Source: Bryobacterales bacterium (GTDB taxonomy: Bacteria; Acidobacteriota; Terriglobia; Bryobacterales; Bryobacteraceae). From it: a DNA stretch of 64,000 nt. The notes below the pieces were generated by a model. It searched no databases. It was not told the origin of the DNA and worked only from the letters and a program-made list of their open reading frames with translations. The stretch spans positions 6,697 through 70,696 of the forward strand of contig PMTR01000101.1 in the NCBI GenBank assembly GCA_003167255.1. Direction: 5' to 3'. Shown in pieces: positions 52,423 to 61,881 of this stretch. Numbering within the stretch: the first letter of the stretch is position 1; the number at the start of each line of letters is the position of its first letter. A program made the translations under genes and the position numbers.

Positions 52423-54861
52423 CTATTGCTCCAACACGTCGTGCCAGTAATTGATGAGAACCCGCTTCGGCTGCTTCGGCAGGGTCACATTGAGACTGTC
52501 CACGGTGGTATTGCCGGCCATCTTCACGCGTCCCAGTTGCACCACCTGGCCGCCGAAATCGAGATAAATGGGCACTTGCATCACGAAATTCGCCGGCACC
52601 TCGCTTTGCGTCAGGCGGCCCTTCAATAGCCACTTGCCATCTTCGGCCGGGGTCACGGTGTAGTCGAACTTGTAGCGCGGCACGGCCGTGCCGTAAACCC
52701 ATTCGGAGAAAAACCAGTCCATCTTGCGATTCCCGGCGACGTCCATCAACGGGCTCATGTGCTGTTCGACCACGCGCTGGAAGCTCTCCGTGGATGCGTT
52801 GCCGTTCATGTGGCGTGCCACGAAATCGTGCATCATGTCGATGAACGGTTTATCGCCGAGCTTGGAATCGTACATCAACTGCCGCAGCATGTGCAGCACG
52901 TAGGCGCCTTTGCGGTAAACCACGTGGGAATAGCCATTCGCATTTTTCATACTGGCGAGGCGCAGGCCCATCCAGACGGGGCCGGCGTCATTGGCGCGGC
53001 GCCCGAAGGCGTTCTTCTCCAGGAGGCGCTGCCGGGCGTTCTCCCAATACTTCAGACATTTGTCGGGGCTCTTTTCGGTGAGCTGCAAATACAACCCGGC
53101 GGAAAAAGTGGCAAAGCCCTCCGAGAGCCACTGGTCATGGAAGGTGCTCCACCCCACCATGTGCCCCCACCATTGGTGCGAAACCTCGTGAGGCGTCACT
53201 TCGTCGATGAACTCCGTGAAGCGGTTCTGCAGGCCCATCAGTTGCCAGCGCTGCGTGGAATCCAAATAGGCGCTGAGCGGCAGGTAGACCAAAGTAGGCC
53301 ATGACTGGCCGAAATTAAACTCGGGCTGCTGCGTGATGGCGATGCGCGAGAAGGCCGACTTGCCGAACCAGGCGTTGTAAATCCGCATGGCGTTTTCGGT
53401 TTCCACCAGAGTCCCGCCGATCAGCCGCGCCGGGGTCATCACGCCGGTAGCTCCGCCCTCGGCGCCCTTCAGGTAGTCGGGCACTTCGCTTGTGGCGTAG
53501 CCCTCAATGGCGAAGCCCGGCAATTCCGGGTCCGTCACATCCTTTCTGGTGAAAGCGCCGTAGTTAAAACCGGCCACCGCCAAAGGAACATCCGAGGACC
53601 ACTCGCTGCACGCCAGGTCCTGCTCCTGCCACTGGCGGTCGAGCTTGCCGACGCTCACCAGCGTGTACTGTTTGGGGACTTTGAAAACCAGGTGGTAGAG
53701 CGCGTGATCGCGAAATGAATTGACGCTGGGATACCAGCTCTGGCGCGCGCCCACGCTGAAGTTGCCGCCGCCGGCCTTGTGGACCACCTTGTCGCCCTGG
53801 TATTCGATGACCAACTGGTGACTGCTCGCCCGCGGCATCGGCTGCGGCAGAATCACGTAGAAGCTGCCATCCTCCTTGCGGTCCTCCTGCACGAACGCGA
53901 CGTCCTGGCCGCCCGAGGTGACGCGCGTGACGCGTAAGCTGGGCAGCAGTGCGAACTTGACCACCCGGTCGCCATCGGTGACGGCGCGGAAATCGAGGGC
54001 GGTGCGGGCGGCGAAGTGATCGTTCTTGCCGATAGCCGTCTCCACGCGATAGCTGGCGGCTTCCACGGTCCGGTTGTCCTCTTCCGAGCTGGCCGTGTGC
54101 TTCTCGATCTCCTCGCCGCGGTGGGAGAGATACCAGATGCCTTCCTGGGCATCTCCCGGATCGACGTTGATTAGCGCCACTTCTTCCGGCGCGGACAATT
54201 GGGTGAATGCACCGCGTGGTTTCAGGTGAAAGCGCAGGTCGGAATGTTTGTGGCCGTGCAGGTAAGCGCTGAAGAAACCGGCGTGGGCTGGATTGTAGAG
54301 GTCCGTCAGGAGGTCGGCTTCCACGTTGTCCATGTCTTCGGATGCGAGCAGCGCTTCCAACAGCGAGCGAGGCGTTTCGGTCCGCGTTCGCAAATGCTTG
54401 CGGAATTCGTGGAGCGTCTCCGCCAGTTTCGGATCGGCCGGACGCGCCTTGGCATCGCGGCGGATCTCCTTCCCGGTATCGTCGGTGAAGCAGAACAAGG
54501 CGCGGTCGAACACTTCTTTTACGGAGTCCTGATCGGTGAGGCTCTTGAGGTAATCCTTCTCGATGGAGGAGGCCGGGGTGAGCGCGAACTCGCCTTCACC
54601 GACGAAGACGGCCACGGTATCGCGGCCCGCGGCCGGCGGCGTGAATCCGATCATGCCGCTCTTAAGAGTGATGACGCCGGCGTCGCGGCGCAGCACGATG
54701 TTTTCAACCGGCAGGGCCTCGACGATGCCGGAATCCCGCAGCGCGCGGTATACCGCTTCACTATTGGGCTTGAGGCCGGAATCCTGGGGGTTTGCGAACG
54801 GAGCCAGAGCGCAGGCGATGGCGAGCCAAGCGGCCCGCAAGCCTGCACGCGATAAGCGCAT
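52423..54861 (-). CDS. Secreted M1-family aminopeptidase
   Basis: 812 residues from the ATG at 54861, followed by a basic, hydrophobic signal-like N-terminus (LRAAWLAIACALAPFANPQ). The gluzincin zinc site is HEVSHQWWG (about residue 555), with the third ligand glutamate in WLSEGFATF. The first half is the beta-rich N-terminal domain of M1 enzymes; the family exopeptidase GAMEN motif is not clearly conserved (EYQGDKV and similar sequences replace it), so an endopeptidase or altered specificity is possible. It is convergent with the 79-residue gene, nine bases away. Confidence 0.88.
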   Translation of the reverse strand: MRLSRAGLRAAWLAIACALAPFANPQDSGLKPNSEAVYRALRDSGIVEALPVENIVLRRDAGVITLKSGMIGFTPPAAGRDTVAVFVGEGEFALTPASSIEKDYLKSLTDQDSVKEVFDRALFCFTDDTGKEIRRDAKARPADPKLAETLHEFRKHLRTRTETPRSLLEALLASEDMDNVEADLLTDLYNPAHAGFFSAYLHGHKHSDLRFHLKPRGAFTQLSAPEEVALINVDPGDAQEGIWYLSHRGEEIEKHTASSEEDNRTVEAASYRVETAIGKNDHFAARTALDFRAVTDGDRVVKFALLPSLRVTRVTSGGQDVAFVQEDRKEDGSFYVILPQPMPRASSHQLVIEYQGDKVVHKAGGGNFSVGARQSWYPSVNSFRDHALYHLVFKVPKQYTLVSVGKLDRQWQEQDLACSEWSSDVPLAVAGFNYGAFTRKDVTDPELPGFAIEGYATSEVPDYLKGAEGGATGVMTPARLIGGTLVETENAMRIYNAWFGKSAFSRIAITQQPEFNFGQSWPTLVYLPLSAYLDSTQRWQLMGLQNRFTEFIDEVTPHEVSHQWWGHMVGWSTFHDQWLSEGFATFSAGLYLQLTEKSPDKCLKYWENARQRLLEKNAFGRRANDAGPVWMGLRLASMKNANGYSHVVYRKGAYVLHMLRQLMYDSKLGDKPFIDMMHDFVARHMNGNASTESFQRVVEQHMSPLMDVAGNRKMDWFFSEWVYGTAVPRYKFDYTVTPAEDGKWLLKGRLTQSEVPANFVMQVPIYLDFGGQVVQLGRVKMAGNTTVDSLNVTLPKQPKRVLINYWHDVLEQ

Positions 54862-54918
54862 GATTTGAGTTTGTACTATGCCGCCGCCGTTCGCCACCGG
54901 GCGGCGGTTGGCACGGTT

Positions 54919-55077
54919 GGCAGGCGAAAGCGCCTGCCCCACCAAAACGCAAGCCCTTGCGCACCAAAGTGGGACAGACGCTTTCGTCTGTCAACCCTGC
55001 GGTCGAAGCGATTTTTTCACAGGTTCTCAGGGAGCGGTGCCCGTCCGGCGAACTCCGCTCCCTGACGGTCGCGGCTC
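54919..55077. repeat. Cluster of hairpins and repeat copies in a convergent gap
   Basis: Three elements lie here: GGCAGGCG/CGCCTGCC (54919-54938), a GTGGGACAG-type hairpin (GACAGACG/CGTCTGTC, 54973-54992) and TCAGGGAGCGG/CCGCTCCCTGA (55027-55065). The last one overlaps an inverted copy of the GAGCCGCGACCGT repeat at 55056-55077. The gap lies upstream of the aminopeptidase gene and behind the next gene's stop codon. Confidence 0.8.
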
Positions 55078-55079
55078 GG

Positions 55080-57428
55080 TTACTGCACCGGCAGCAGCAG
55101 CGTGTTGCTGTTCACGCCGTTGACCACCAGTTGGAAGCTGGCGTTCGCGCCTGAGGGCACGGTGCTGTCCAGGCGGAACTGCACGGCATCGACTCCGATA
55201 CTTCCCGGAAGCGCGTAGGCGCTTTCCACCGTCAGCGTGCTTGCGCCCACCTGCGCCGAAACCGGATCCACTACCAGGTAAGGCGGCGTTGCCGGCACGG
55301 GGAAGCCGAAAAGCCGCGTGTGGTCGGTGGGTCCGAAGCCGGTTCCGTAGACCGTCAGCAGTTCGCCTTTGATGGCCGGGGAGTCGGGCGTGACCAGAGT
55401 TCCGTCCGCGTGCAGCGCCAGGGCGTAGGACTGGCCGCCCAGATTCATGGAGAACAGCCCCGGAGCGTTGCGCGCAATGAGGAAGTTCGCGCTCACATCC
55501 GGCATGCCTTGCGGGCTCACGGTAATGGTCTGCTGGCCCGGCGCCAGATCCGGCGGCACTTGCAGATTGATTTGCGCCGGCGAAGCGAAATACAGCGGCA
55601 GATAATTGGCGCCGATATGCACCGTCGCCCCGGCCAACGTCTGCACCAGCGGGCTGGCCGGTCCGATGGCCGCGGTGGAAGCCAGGTTAACGCCGAAGAT
55701 GGAAGCCACCGAGCCGGCCGCCACGGCCTGTTGCGGCGTGACGCCAACGGCGTTGTTCAGGGCCGGCGACGAGATGTACGGCACGGGGTTGAGTTGCGCC
55801 ACCACGTTGCGCGGAACGGTCATGTTCAGCGTGCCGGATGGCGTTGTTCCCGCCAGGTCGCCGCTCCAGTTCGCGAATTTATAGCCGGGCCGCGGCGTCA
55901 CTGCCACGCTCACTTGTGTCTGCGAATCGTAGAAGCCGTCGAGCGAACCGGGCAGGATGCTCCATTGCCCGCCGGCGGCCGGGTTGGCCGTCGCCGTGAA
56001 ACGGTTCATCAAATGATATGTCGCATTGATCGTGGCGGTGGCATTGTTTAGCGCGGCCACCCAATCGCCAGGAGCCGGGGAACCTCCGTTGATGGACCAG
56101 CCCAGGAAATCCTGGCGCGATGCATCCCCCTGCGGAACCGATGCGGGGGCGCTCACATCCACCTGCGTGCCCAGCGGGCGCAACAGACTGCAAGGCGTTG
56201 TGCAGGGGGCGCCATTCACCGTCACCGCCAACCCGGCTACCGTGCTGTTCACCGTCAGGCGCGATTGCCCGCTGTACATGGCTATGAAGCCGAGGCCCAT
56301 TACCTGCGACCCCGCGGGCATCGTCAGGCTGCGGCTGGCCGAGGTAGTGCCATCGTCCCACTTGGAGAATGACCAGACGCCGCCCTGCGCGTCCGTCTGT
56401 TGCATGGGCGCTTGTATCGTGTGAGTAGTTCCGATTCCCCACATGAAGTCATAAGGTGGCGGCAGCGTCAGGCCGTCGACGGTGAGATTCAATCCCCCCG
56501 GCATCGTCGTGAAACTGGCGCGCGCGCCGGGCGTGTAGTTGGCCGTAACGGTTTCGGGATACGGATTAAGGCCCACCGTGTAGGCATGGCTCAACGCTCC
56601 CCCGTCGCTCCACGACGTGAAGACCCAAGGCTGAAATAAGTTGTCGTTTTGGGCCGCAAATGCCGCAATACTATGGACGGTGGTTTCACCCCATTGCACG
56701 CTGGTCGGGGTTTCGAGCAGGACGCCGTCCGCATACACTTTCAAGTTCGCCGGATTAGTCGAGAAGTTGATGGTCTTGGCCGGAACAAAGATGGGATAGA
56801 CCGTCATGGGGGCGTTCAGCGTGATCGTATCCTGAAACCCGACGATCGCCTGGTTTGGGCCCGCCCGCCATCCGGCGAATATCCAACCGGAGTTGGGAAA
56901 GGCTTGCAGAGTGATGGTGGCGCCCGGTATTTGCCAGGAACTCGTGTCGGATGAAATGGGCGTACCGTTCATCAGAATGATGCCGGGGGACGCCGCGCAG
57001 GAGGCGGGATCGCTGCAATAGAAATATTGGATGCCGAATTTGTATAGGGTGGTGAAAGAGGCCAGGTATTGCTGGATGCTGGGGTCGGCCGTGACCGTTA
57101 TGGTGTTTAATGCGGACGTCCCCGGCTCAATCGAGCCCGGCCCCGTCCATGACCAGCCCGCGAAGGTGTACTGTATCGAAAGACCCGCGTTGTAAGATAT
57201 GCCGCCGTATCCCTGCGGGATGGTCAGAACGTGTTTGCTGCCAATCGGCCAGAACGCGCTCATGGCGTGGCCATACGCGCCGCCGTCCACGATGAACTGG
57301 GGGCCATCCGGCGAACAAAACACTTGAGACAAAGTGGTCGGGACCTGCGCCTGATTGGGGGGCGCCATCGCCGCCAGGAACACAATCAATAGGGTAACGG
57401 GTACGAGTTTCGACAAAGAATTCTTCAT
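55080..57428 (-). CDS. Secreted multidomain protein with Solibacter-type C-terminal domain
   Basis: 782 residues from the ATG at 57428, followed by a signal sequence (LVPVTLLIVFLAAMAPPNQA). The middle consists of repeated beta modules of about 75 residues with the pattern FAGWxxGP, FTSWSDGGALSHAYTV and FSKWDDGTTSASRSLTM, that is, repeated bacterial Ig-like or InlB B-repeat-like units. The last 240 residues (ISSPALNNAVGVTPQQAVAAGS to the end) are the Solibacter-type C-terminal domain. Cysteines (CSDPAS, APCTTPCS) could form disulfides. No catalytic site was seen; adhesion or surface anchoring is plausible. Confidence 0.82.
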   Translation of the reverse strand: MKNSLSKLVPVTLLIVFLAAMAPPNQAQVPTTLSQVFCSPDGPQFIVDGGAYGHAMSAFWPIGSKHVLTIPQGYGGISYNAGLSIQYTFAGWSWTGPGSIEPGTSALNTITVTADPSIQQYLASFTTLYKFGIQYFYCSDPASCAASPGIILMNGTPISSDTSSWQIPGATITLQAFPNSGWIFAGWRAGPNQAIVGFQDTITLNAPMTVYPIFVPAKTINFSTNPANLKVYADGVLLETPTSVQWGETTVHSIAAFAAQNDNLFQPWVFTSWSDGGALSHAYTVGLNPYPETVTANYTPGARASFTTMPGGLNLTVDGLTLPPPYDFMWGIGTTHTIQAPMQQTDAQGGVWSFSKWDDGTTSASRSLTMPAGSQVMGLGFIAMYSGQSRLTVNSTVAGLAVTVNGAPCTTPCSLLRPLGTQVDVSAPASVPQGDASRQDFLGWSINGGSPAPGDWVAALNNATATINATYHLMNRFTATANPAAGGQWSILPGSLDGFYDSQTQVSVAVTPRPGYKFANWSGDLAGTTPSGTLNMTVPRNVVAQLNPVPYISSPALNNAVGVTPQQAVAAGSVASIFGVNLASTAAIGPASPLVQTLAGATVHIGANYLPLYFASPAQINLQVPPDLAPGQQTITVSPQGMPDVSANFLIARNAPGLFSMNLGGQSYALALHADGTLVTPDSPAIKGELLTVYGTGFGPTDHTRLFGFPVPATPPYLVVDPVSAQVGASTLTVESAYALPGSIGVDAVQFRLDSTVPSGANASFQLVVNGVNSNTLLLPVQ

Positions 57429-57619
57429 GGCCAAAGGCTCCGGAAGGGCGCGGAAGCGGTCGTCGGAAACCGCGGCTTTCCTATTTCCCACGCGTGAAGT
57501 ATAGGCATAAATTCGCGGAAATACACGACTAACTTTGGTAATGCACTGGTTATTAGCTATTTCGATCATTGATTACGGGGAACCGCGGGCATTTAATCAA
57601 ATCGTTTGAAGCCACTCTT

Positions 57620-60600
57620 ATGCGCTGCAACGGATTCCCAATTCTAATCGCGCTCGCTACACTGGCGAGTGCCACCATGCCCTGTGCCGCCGCCGGTTTC
57701 GGAACGGTGGCGGCCATTGGCGGGCAGGCCGCTGATATCGCCCTGGACCAGGGCCGTGGTGTGCTCTACATCGCCAACTTCACGGCTAACCGCATCGATG
57801 TTCTTTCGACCGCGGACAATACCGTCCACACGTCGATCAACGTCTCGCCCCATCCCGGCTCGCTGGCGCTGTCACCCGATGCTCAGTACTTGCTGATCGC
57901 GCATTTCGGCAACACCACCCCCCCGGACCCCAGCCAGAACCTGCTGACCCTGATCCATCTGACCGACAACTCGCGCCAAACCTTCATCACGGGAGATCCG
58001 CCTCTGGGCGTGGCGTTTTACGGTGGCATACCCACCGGGCCGGGCAGGGCCCTGGTGGTGACCACCACCGGCTTCTTTACGATGGATCCGACCAACGGCG
58101 TGTTGAGCGCGGTGACCACTTTTGCCAATCTCGCGCTGACCTTGCCGGTGCCTGCGCCCACTTTCCCGGGCCAGATTCTGCAGACCGCGCTGACCACGTC
58201 GGGCGACCACCAGACCATTTGGGGCGTCGCGGGCGCCGGCACCGGGAATCAGGTGATCTATCAATTCAGCGCGCGCACCGGAGTCCTCAACGCCACGATC
58301 GACGTTTCTTCGCCGCCCCTGCTCAACCGCGTCAGTGTAGCCAACGACGGCTCTTACGCGATGATCGGTTGGGCCATGTTCGCGGGTGGCGCTCTTGTGG
58401 CCCGGTACCCTAACGTGGTCACTTCCACCAACGTCACCGGACACGCCATCGATCAAACGAACAATCTGATCTACGCTCAAATCCCCGATGTAACCCAGCC
58501 ACTTGGCCCACCATATACCTCCACGACCACGTCGGCAGGCACGACGCCCTCCGCCAGCCTGCCGACACTTCTCCTCATGGACGCGGATAATCTTACGGTG
58601 CGCGACCGCATTCTGATCCCCGAAGACATGGTGGGACGTGCGGTGCTGAATGCCGCGGCGACCATTCTCTATGCCGTTTCCGATAGCGGCGTGATGGTGC
58701 TGCCGGTGGGATCCCTGAACAGCTATCACCGCCTGGCTTCCTCACAGGAAGACGTGCTGATCCAAACCACTTTCTGCAACCGCACCACCGTGGCCCAGAC
58801 CTTGACGATTACCGATCCGGGCGGCGGCCACACCGATTTCACCATTACTCCCAGCCAGAGCGGCGTGACCGTTACGCCTTCCTCGGGCACCACCCCCGCC
58901 ACCGTGCAGGTGATGATAGATCCCAACGTTTTCCAGACCAAGGGCACCACCGTGGTCTCGCTCGCGCTCAGTTCGCTCTCCGCCATCAACGTGCCCAAAC
59001 CCGTCCGGCTGCTGGTGAACAACCCCGACCAGAATCAACGGGGCACCGTCGTGGACGTTCCCGGCGTGCTCAGCGACATCCTGCCCGATACGGCCCGCAA
59101 CCGCTTCTATATCCTGCGCCAGGACCTCAATCAGTTATTGGTCTACGATGGCGCGACTAATCAGCGGATCGTGGCGCTCCGCACCGCGACCACCCCGACC
59201 GGAATGTCGTTGAGCAACGACCAGAAGTATTTGTTGGTGACCCACAACGACTCCCAACTGGTGACCGTATACGACCTCGGCACGCTGCTGCCGGTGTCGC
59301 CGATCGTGCTGCCCGGCGGCCACTACGGCCGCTCTGTGGCGCAGTCCAACGCCGAGACGCTGGTATTGGTGCGTGATGAGGGCACGGGCACGGGTGCCAT
59401 CGACGCCATCGATCTCACAAACCGGACCTCCGCCAAACTCGCCAGCCTGGGCGTCTTCACCAATGCCGTCTCTGCCACCGGAGTGCTAGCTTCCGCGCCC
59501 AATGGCCGGACCATCCTGATGGCCGCGCCGGATGGCAGCGTAATGCTCTATTCCGCCGACGCCAACACGTTCACCGTCGCGCGCAAAGATTTCACATCGC
59601 TCTCGGGCGCGTACGCAGCGTCCTCCTACGATAGCTACGTGGTCGGCAATAACGTGCTCAACGCGTCCGCGGTGCCGCAAGGGACCATGAGTTCGTCGCT
59701 CGGCACCACCTCGGGCTTCGCCTTCACCGGCCAGGGCGGCTATCAAGTGGAAGCCACGGCCACCGCGAGCGCGGGCGTCATCCAAAACCTGCCGACGCCG
59801 CTCGCCGGCACGGTGAACCCCATCCCGATGACGGAAGCGCCAATTCTTCCCACTACCACTGTTACCTTCACGCGCACCGTGGCGCCGATGACGTCGGCCG
59901 GGACCGTAATCGCCCTGACGGTGTCCGGCTTTACGGTGCTCTCCGCCAATTACGCGGCCGCGACCGCGCCTCCGGTCATCAGTAGAGTGGTTAGCGCCGC
60001 CGATGGCTCCGCCGCGGTGGCCGCGGGCGGCCTCATCAGCGTGTACGGCTCGCTGATGAGCCCGGTGAATATCGCCACCTCCCAGATTCCGCTGCCGACG
60101 GCGCTCGGCGAATCCTGCCTGACCGTCAACGGGACACCCATTCCGCTGCTGTTCGTTTCCAGCGGCCAGGTGAACGCGCAGTTGCCGTTCAACGTGGCGG
60201 GCAGCGCCACCATGTCGATCCACACGCCGGCCGGCATCAGCAACAACTTCAACTTCACCAGCCAGGGCGCCGCCCCCAGCATCTTCATGTCGGGTACCGC
60301 GGGTCCGGAAACTGGCCTCGCCACCGTCATCCGGGCCGACGACGGTCAACTGGTGACGCCCACGAATCCCATTCACTATGGCGACACCCTGGTGATCTAT
60401 CTCACCGGCATGGGCACCATCTCCCCGGCCGTGAATGCCGGACTGGCCGCCCCCATGAGCCCGCTCTCGTACGTCACTGATGCGCCCACCCTCACTTTGG
60501 GTGGAAGCCCGCTTACGCTTCTGTATGCCGGCCTCGTGCCCGGCTACATCTCGGGGCTCTACCAGATCAATGCCACCGTCCCCAGCGGGGTGACGCAGGG

Positions 60601-60670
60601 GCTGAGTATTCCCCTGGTCATCAACCAGGGCGGCGGCTCAACCACGCTGTATGTGCGCGTCGTCAATTAA
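57620..60670 (+). CDS. Secreted beta-propeller protein with Solibacter-type C-terminal domain
   Basis: 1016 residues from the ATG at 57620, with a signal sequence ending near CAAAG (residue 25). The first 330 residues resemble YncE-like seven-bladed propellers (VLYIANFTANRIDVLSTADNTV, LALSPDAQYLLIAHFG). A second propeller-like stretch follows an Ig-like insertion (residues 390-470). The last 240 residues (ISRVVSAADGSAAVAAGGLISVYG to YVRV) are the Solibacter-type C-terminal domain. It is divergent from the 782-residue protein and 12 bases before the outer-membrane protein. Confidence 0.82.
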   Translation: MRCNGFPILIALATLASATMPCAAAGFGTVAAIGGQAADIALDQGRGVLYIANFTANRIDVLSTADNTVHTSINVSPHPGSLALSPDAQYLLIAHFGNTTPPDPSQNLLTLIHLTDNSRQTFITGDPPLGVAFYGGIPTGPGRALVVTTTGFFTMDPTNGVLSAVTTFANLALTLPVPAPTFPGQILQTALTTSGDHQTIWGVAGAGTGNQVIYQFSARTGVLNATIDVSSPPLLNRVSVANDGSYAMIGWAMFAGGALVARYPNVVTSTNVTGHAIDQTNNLIYAQIPDVTQPLGPPYTSTTTSAGTTPSASLPTLLLMDADNLTVRDRILIPEDMVGRAVLNAAATILYAVSDSGVMVLPVGSLNSYHRLASSQEDVLIQTTFCNRTTVAQTLTITDPGGGHTDFTITPSQSGVTVTPSSGTTPATVQVMIDPNVFQTKGTTVVSLALSSLSAINVPKPVRLLVNNPDQNQRGTVVDVPGVLSDILPDTARNRFYILRQDLNQLLVYDGATNQRIVALRTATTPTGMSLSNDQKYLLVTHNDSQLVTVYDLGTLLPVSPIVLPGGHYGRSVAQSNAETLVLVRDEGTGTGAIDAIDLTNRTSAKLASLGVFTNAVSATGVLASAPNGRTILMAAPDGSVMLYSADANTFTVARKDFTSLSGAYAASSYDSYVVGNNVLNASAVPQGTMSSSLGTTSGFAFTGQGGYQVEATATASAGVIQNLPTPLAGTVNPIPMTEAPILPTTTVTFTRTVAPMTSAGTVIALTVSGFTVLSANYAAATAPPVISRVVSAADGSAAVAAGGLISVYGSLMSPVNIATSQIPLPTALGESCLTVNGTPIPLLFVSSGQVNAQLPFNVAGSATMSIHTPAGISNNFNFTSQGAAPSIFMSGTAGPETGLATVIRADDGQLVTPTNPIHYGDTLVIYLTGMGTISPAVNAGLAAPMSPLSYVTDAPTLTLGGSPLTLLYAGLVPGYISGLYQINATVPSGVTQGLSIPLVINQGGGSTTLYVRVVN

Positions 60671-60682
60671 CAGGAGAAACCA

Positions 60683-61321
60683 ATGAGAACATTTGGCGTA
60701 TCGATTTTGTTGTTGGCGGCGGCGAGCGCCTGCTGCTTTGGACAGCAGTGGGAATTCGGAGGGTTGGGCGGCGCCGGCTTCCTGAGCAACGTCAACGTGT
60801 CGAGCCCGTACGGCTCAGCCACTACCGGCTTCCAGACCGGCCTCGCTGCCGGCGCATTCGTCGGACAAAACCTTTACCCCCACATCAGCGGCGAATTGCA
60901 CTACGCCTACCTGCAGAACGACCTGCACATTAAGAGCGGCGGCCAGGAGGCCACCTTCTCGGGCAACGCCCACGTGTTGCATTACGACATCATCCTGCAC
61001 ACCAACAAGAAGGGGTCCCGCACCCAGTTGTTCGTGGCGATGGGCGCCGGCATGAAGATCTTCCGCGGCACCGGAGCCGAGGCAGCCTACCAACCGCTCA
61101 GCCAGTTCGGCTATCTTACCAAGACCCAGCAACTGAAGCCGATGGCCAGCGTCGGCGCCGGTGTGCGGTTCACCTTGGCCCACCGGTTCTACCTGCGGAC
61201 CGAATTCCGCGATTTCATCACCCCCTTTCCCACGCACGTGATCGCTCCGGCGCCGGGCACGAAATTCGGCAGCATCCTGCAGGATTTCGTGCCCATGGTG
61301 GCCCTCAGTTACGAGTTCTAA
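60683..61321 (+). CDS. Outer-membrane beta-barrel protein
   Basis: 212 residues with an AGGAGA ribosome site and a signal sequence ending at FGQQ (residue 21). The rest alternates hydrophobic and polar residues, as in an eight-stranded OmpA/OmpX-like barrel (HISGELHYAYLQNDLHI, FYLRTEFRDFITPF), and ends in ALSYEF with a C-terminal phenylalanine, the usual signal for barrel assembly. It follows the propeller gene by 12 bases and probably forms an operon with it. Confidence 0.85.
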   Translation: MRTFGVSILLLAAASACCFGQQWEFGGLGGAGFLSNVNVSSPYGSATTGFQTGLAAGAFVGQNLYPHISGELHYAYLQNDLHIKSGGQEATFSGNAHVLHYDIILHTNKKGSRTQLFVAMGAGMKIFRGTGAEAAYQPLSQFGYLTKTQQLKPMASVGAGVRFTLAHRFYLRTEFRDFITPFPTHVIAPAPGTKFGSILQDFVPMVALSYEF

Positions 61322-61353
61322 CTACGGTCCCGTATCTTTGAATCTTCCCACCA

Positions 61354-61383
61354 GGCCGCGGCTCCCCCGCCGCGGCCTTTTTT
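61354..61383 (+). terminator. Rho-independent terminator
   Basis: A perfect nine-base stem GGCCGCGGC/GCCGCGGCC (61354-61362, 61369-61377) with a six-base loop is followed by six Ts (61378-61383). It lies 33 bases after the outer-membrane protein stop and is the clearest terminator in the window. Confidence 0.9.
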
Positions 61384-61452
61384 CTTTGTATTACTATCCA
61401 TGCATTTGTTCGCAGGCCGCGACGGTTTTTCTTCGGGAACCCTTGCCACAAG

Positions 61453-61492
61453 GTGGGGCGGGCAATTCTGCCCGCAGCCGGCTTTAGCCGGC
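61453..61492. repeat. REP-type pair of hairpins
   Basis: GCGGGCA/TGCCCGC (61458-61475) is followed immediately by GCCGGC/GCCGGC (61477-61492). The same two-hairpin arrangement, with compensating base changes (GCGGCC/GGCCGC and GCCGGCTTCAGCCGGC), occurs at 63089-63123. Compensating changes suggest that the stems are maintained. Confidence 0.8.
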
Positions 61493-61702
61493 GTCCCCCC
61501 AAGCCCCGATCAAATCCCAGCCATTCGCAACGCTCGCAACCATCCTCAGAGAGCCTTCCCAGCCACCCGGGCAAGCCGAAAAATCACCCAGGTTATTTCG
61601 GGGCCTGTCCCCGCATTACCCCTCGCTCACTTCGCCAGCCCGAACTCGCGCACGTAGGCGCTTCGCAGAGCCAATATCTTGTTTTGGGGCCGGGACGTTA
61701 GG

Positions 61703-61840
61703 AGGCTGCTGAAAAAGTCAGAGAAAGGCATTTTGAGCCGCCGATTAACGCCGATGAACACGGATAAACCAAGTCTTTTCAATCTGCGTTTATCGGCGTT
61801 CATCGGCGGCTAGTGTTGATTCGGCTTTTTTCAGCACCCT
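61703..61840. mobile_element. MITE-like element with terminal and internal inverted repeats
   Basis: The ends are inverted: AGGCTGCTGAAAAAG at 61703 and, inverted, AGGGTGCTGAAAAAAG ending at 61840. Inside, GCCGCCGATTAACGCC and its near-inverse in the ATCGGCGTTCATCGGCGGC stretch form a long imperfect stem. Left and right flanks both contain GTTAG (61697-61701 and 61841-61845), a possible target-site duplication. No coding capacity. Confidence 0.65.
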
Positions 61841-61881
61841 GTTAGAGAGGACGTCCCAAACTCCGCGTCGAATCGCATCCG

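Noticed and set aside
61703-61840. Transcription terminator for the outer-membrane protein
   Set aside because: The perfect terminator at 61354-61383 already serves; this element is a long imperfect inverted repeat with flanking GTTAG and looks mobile.
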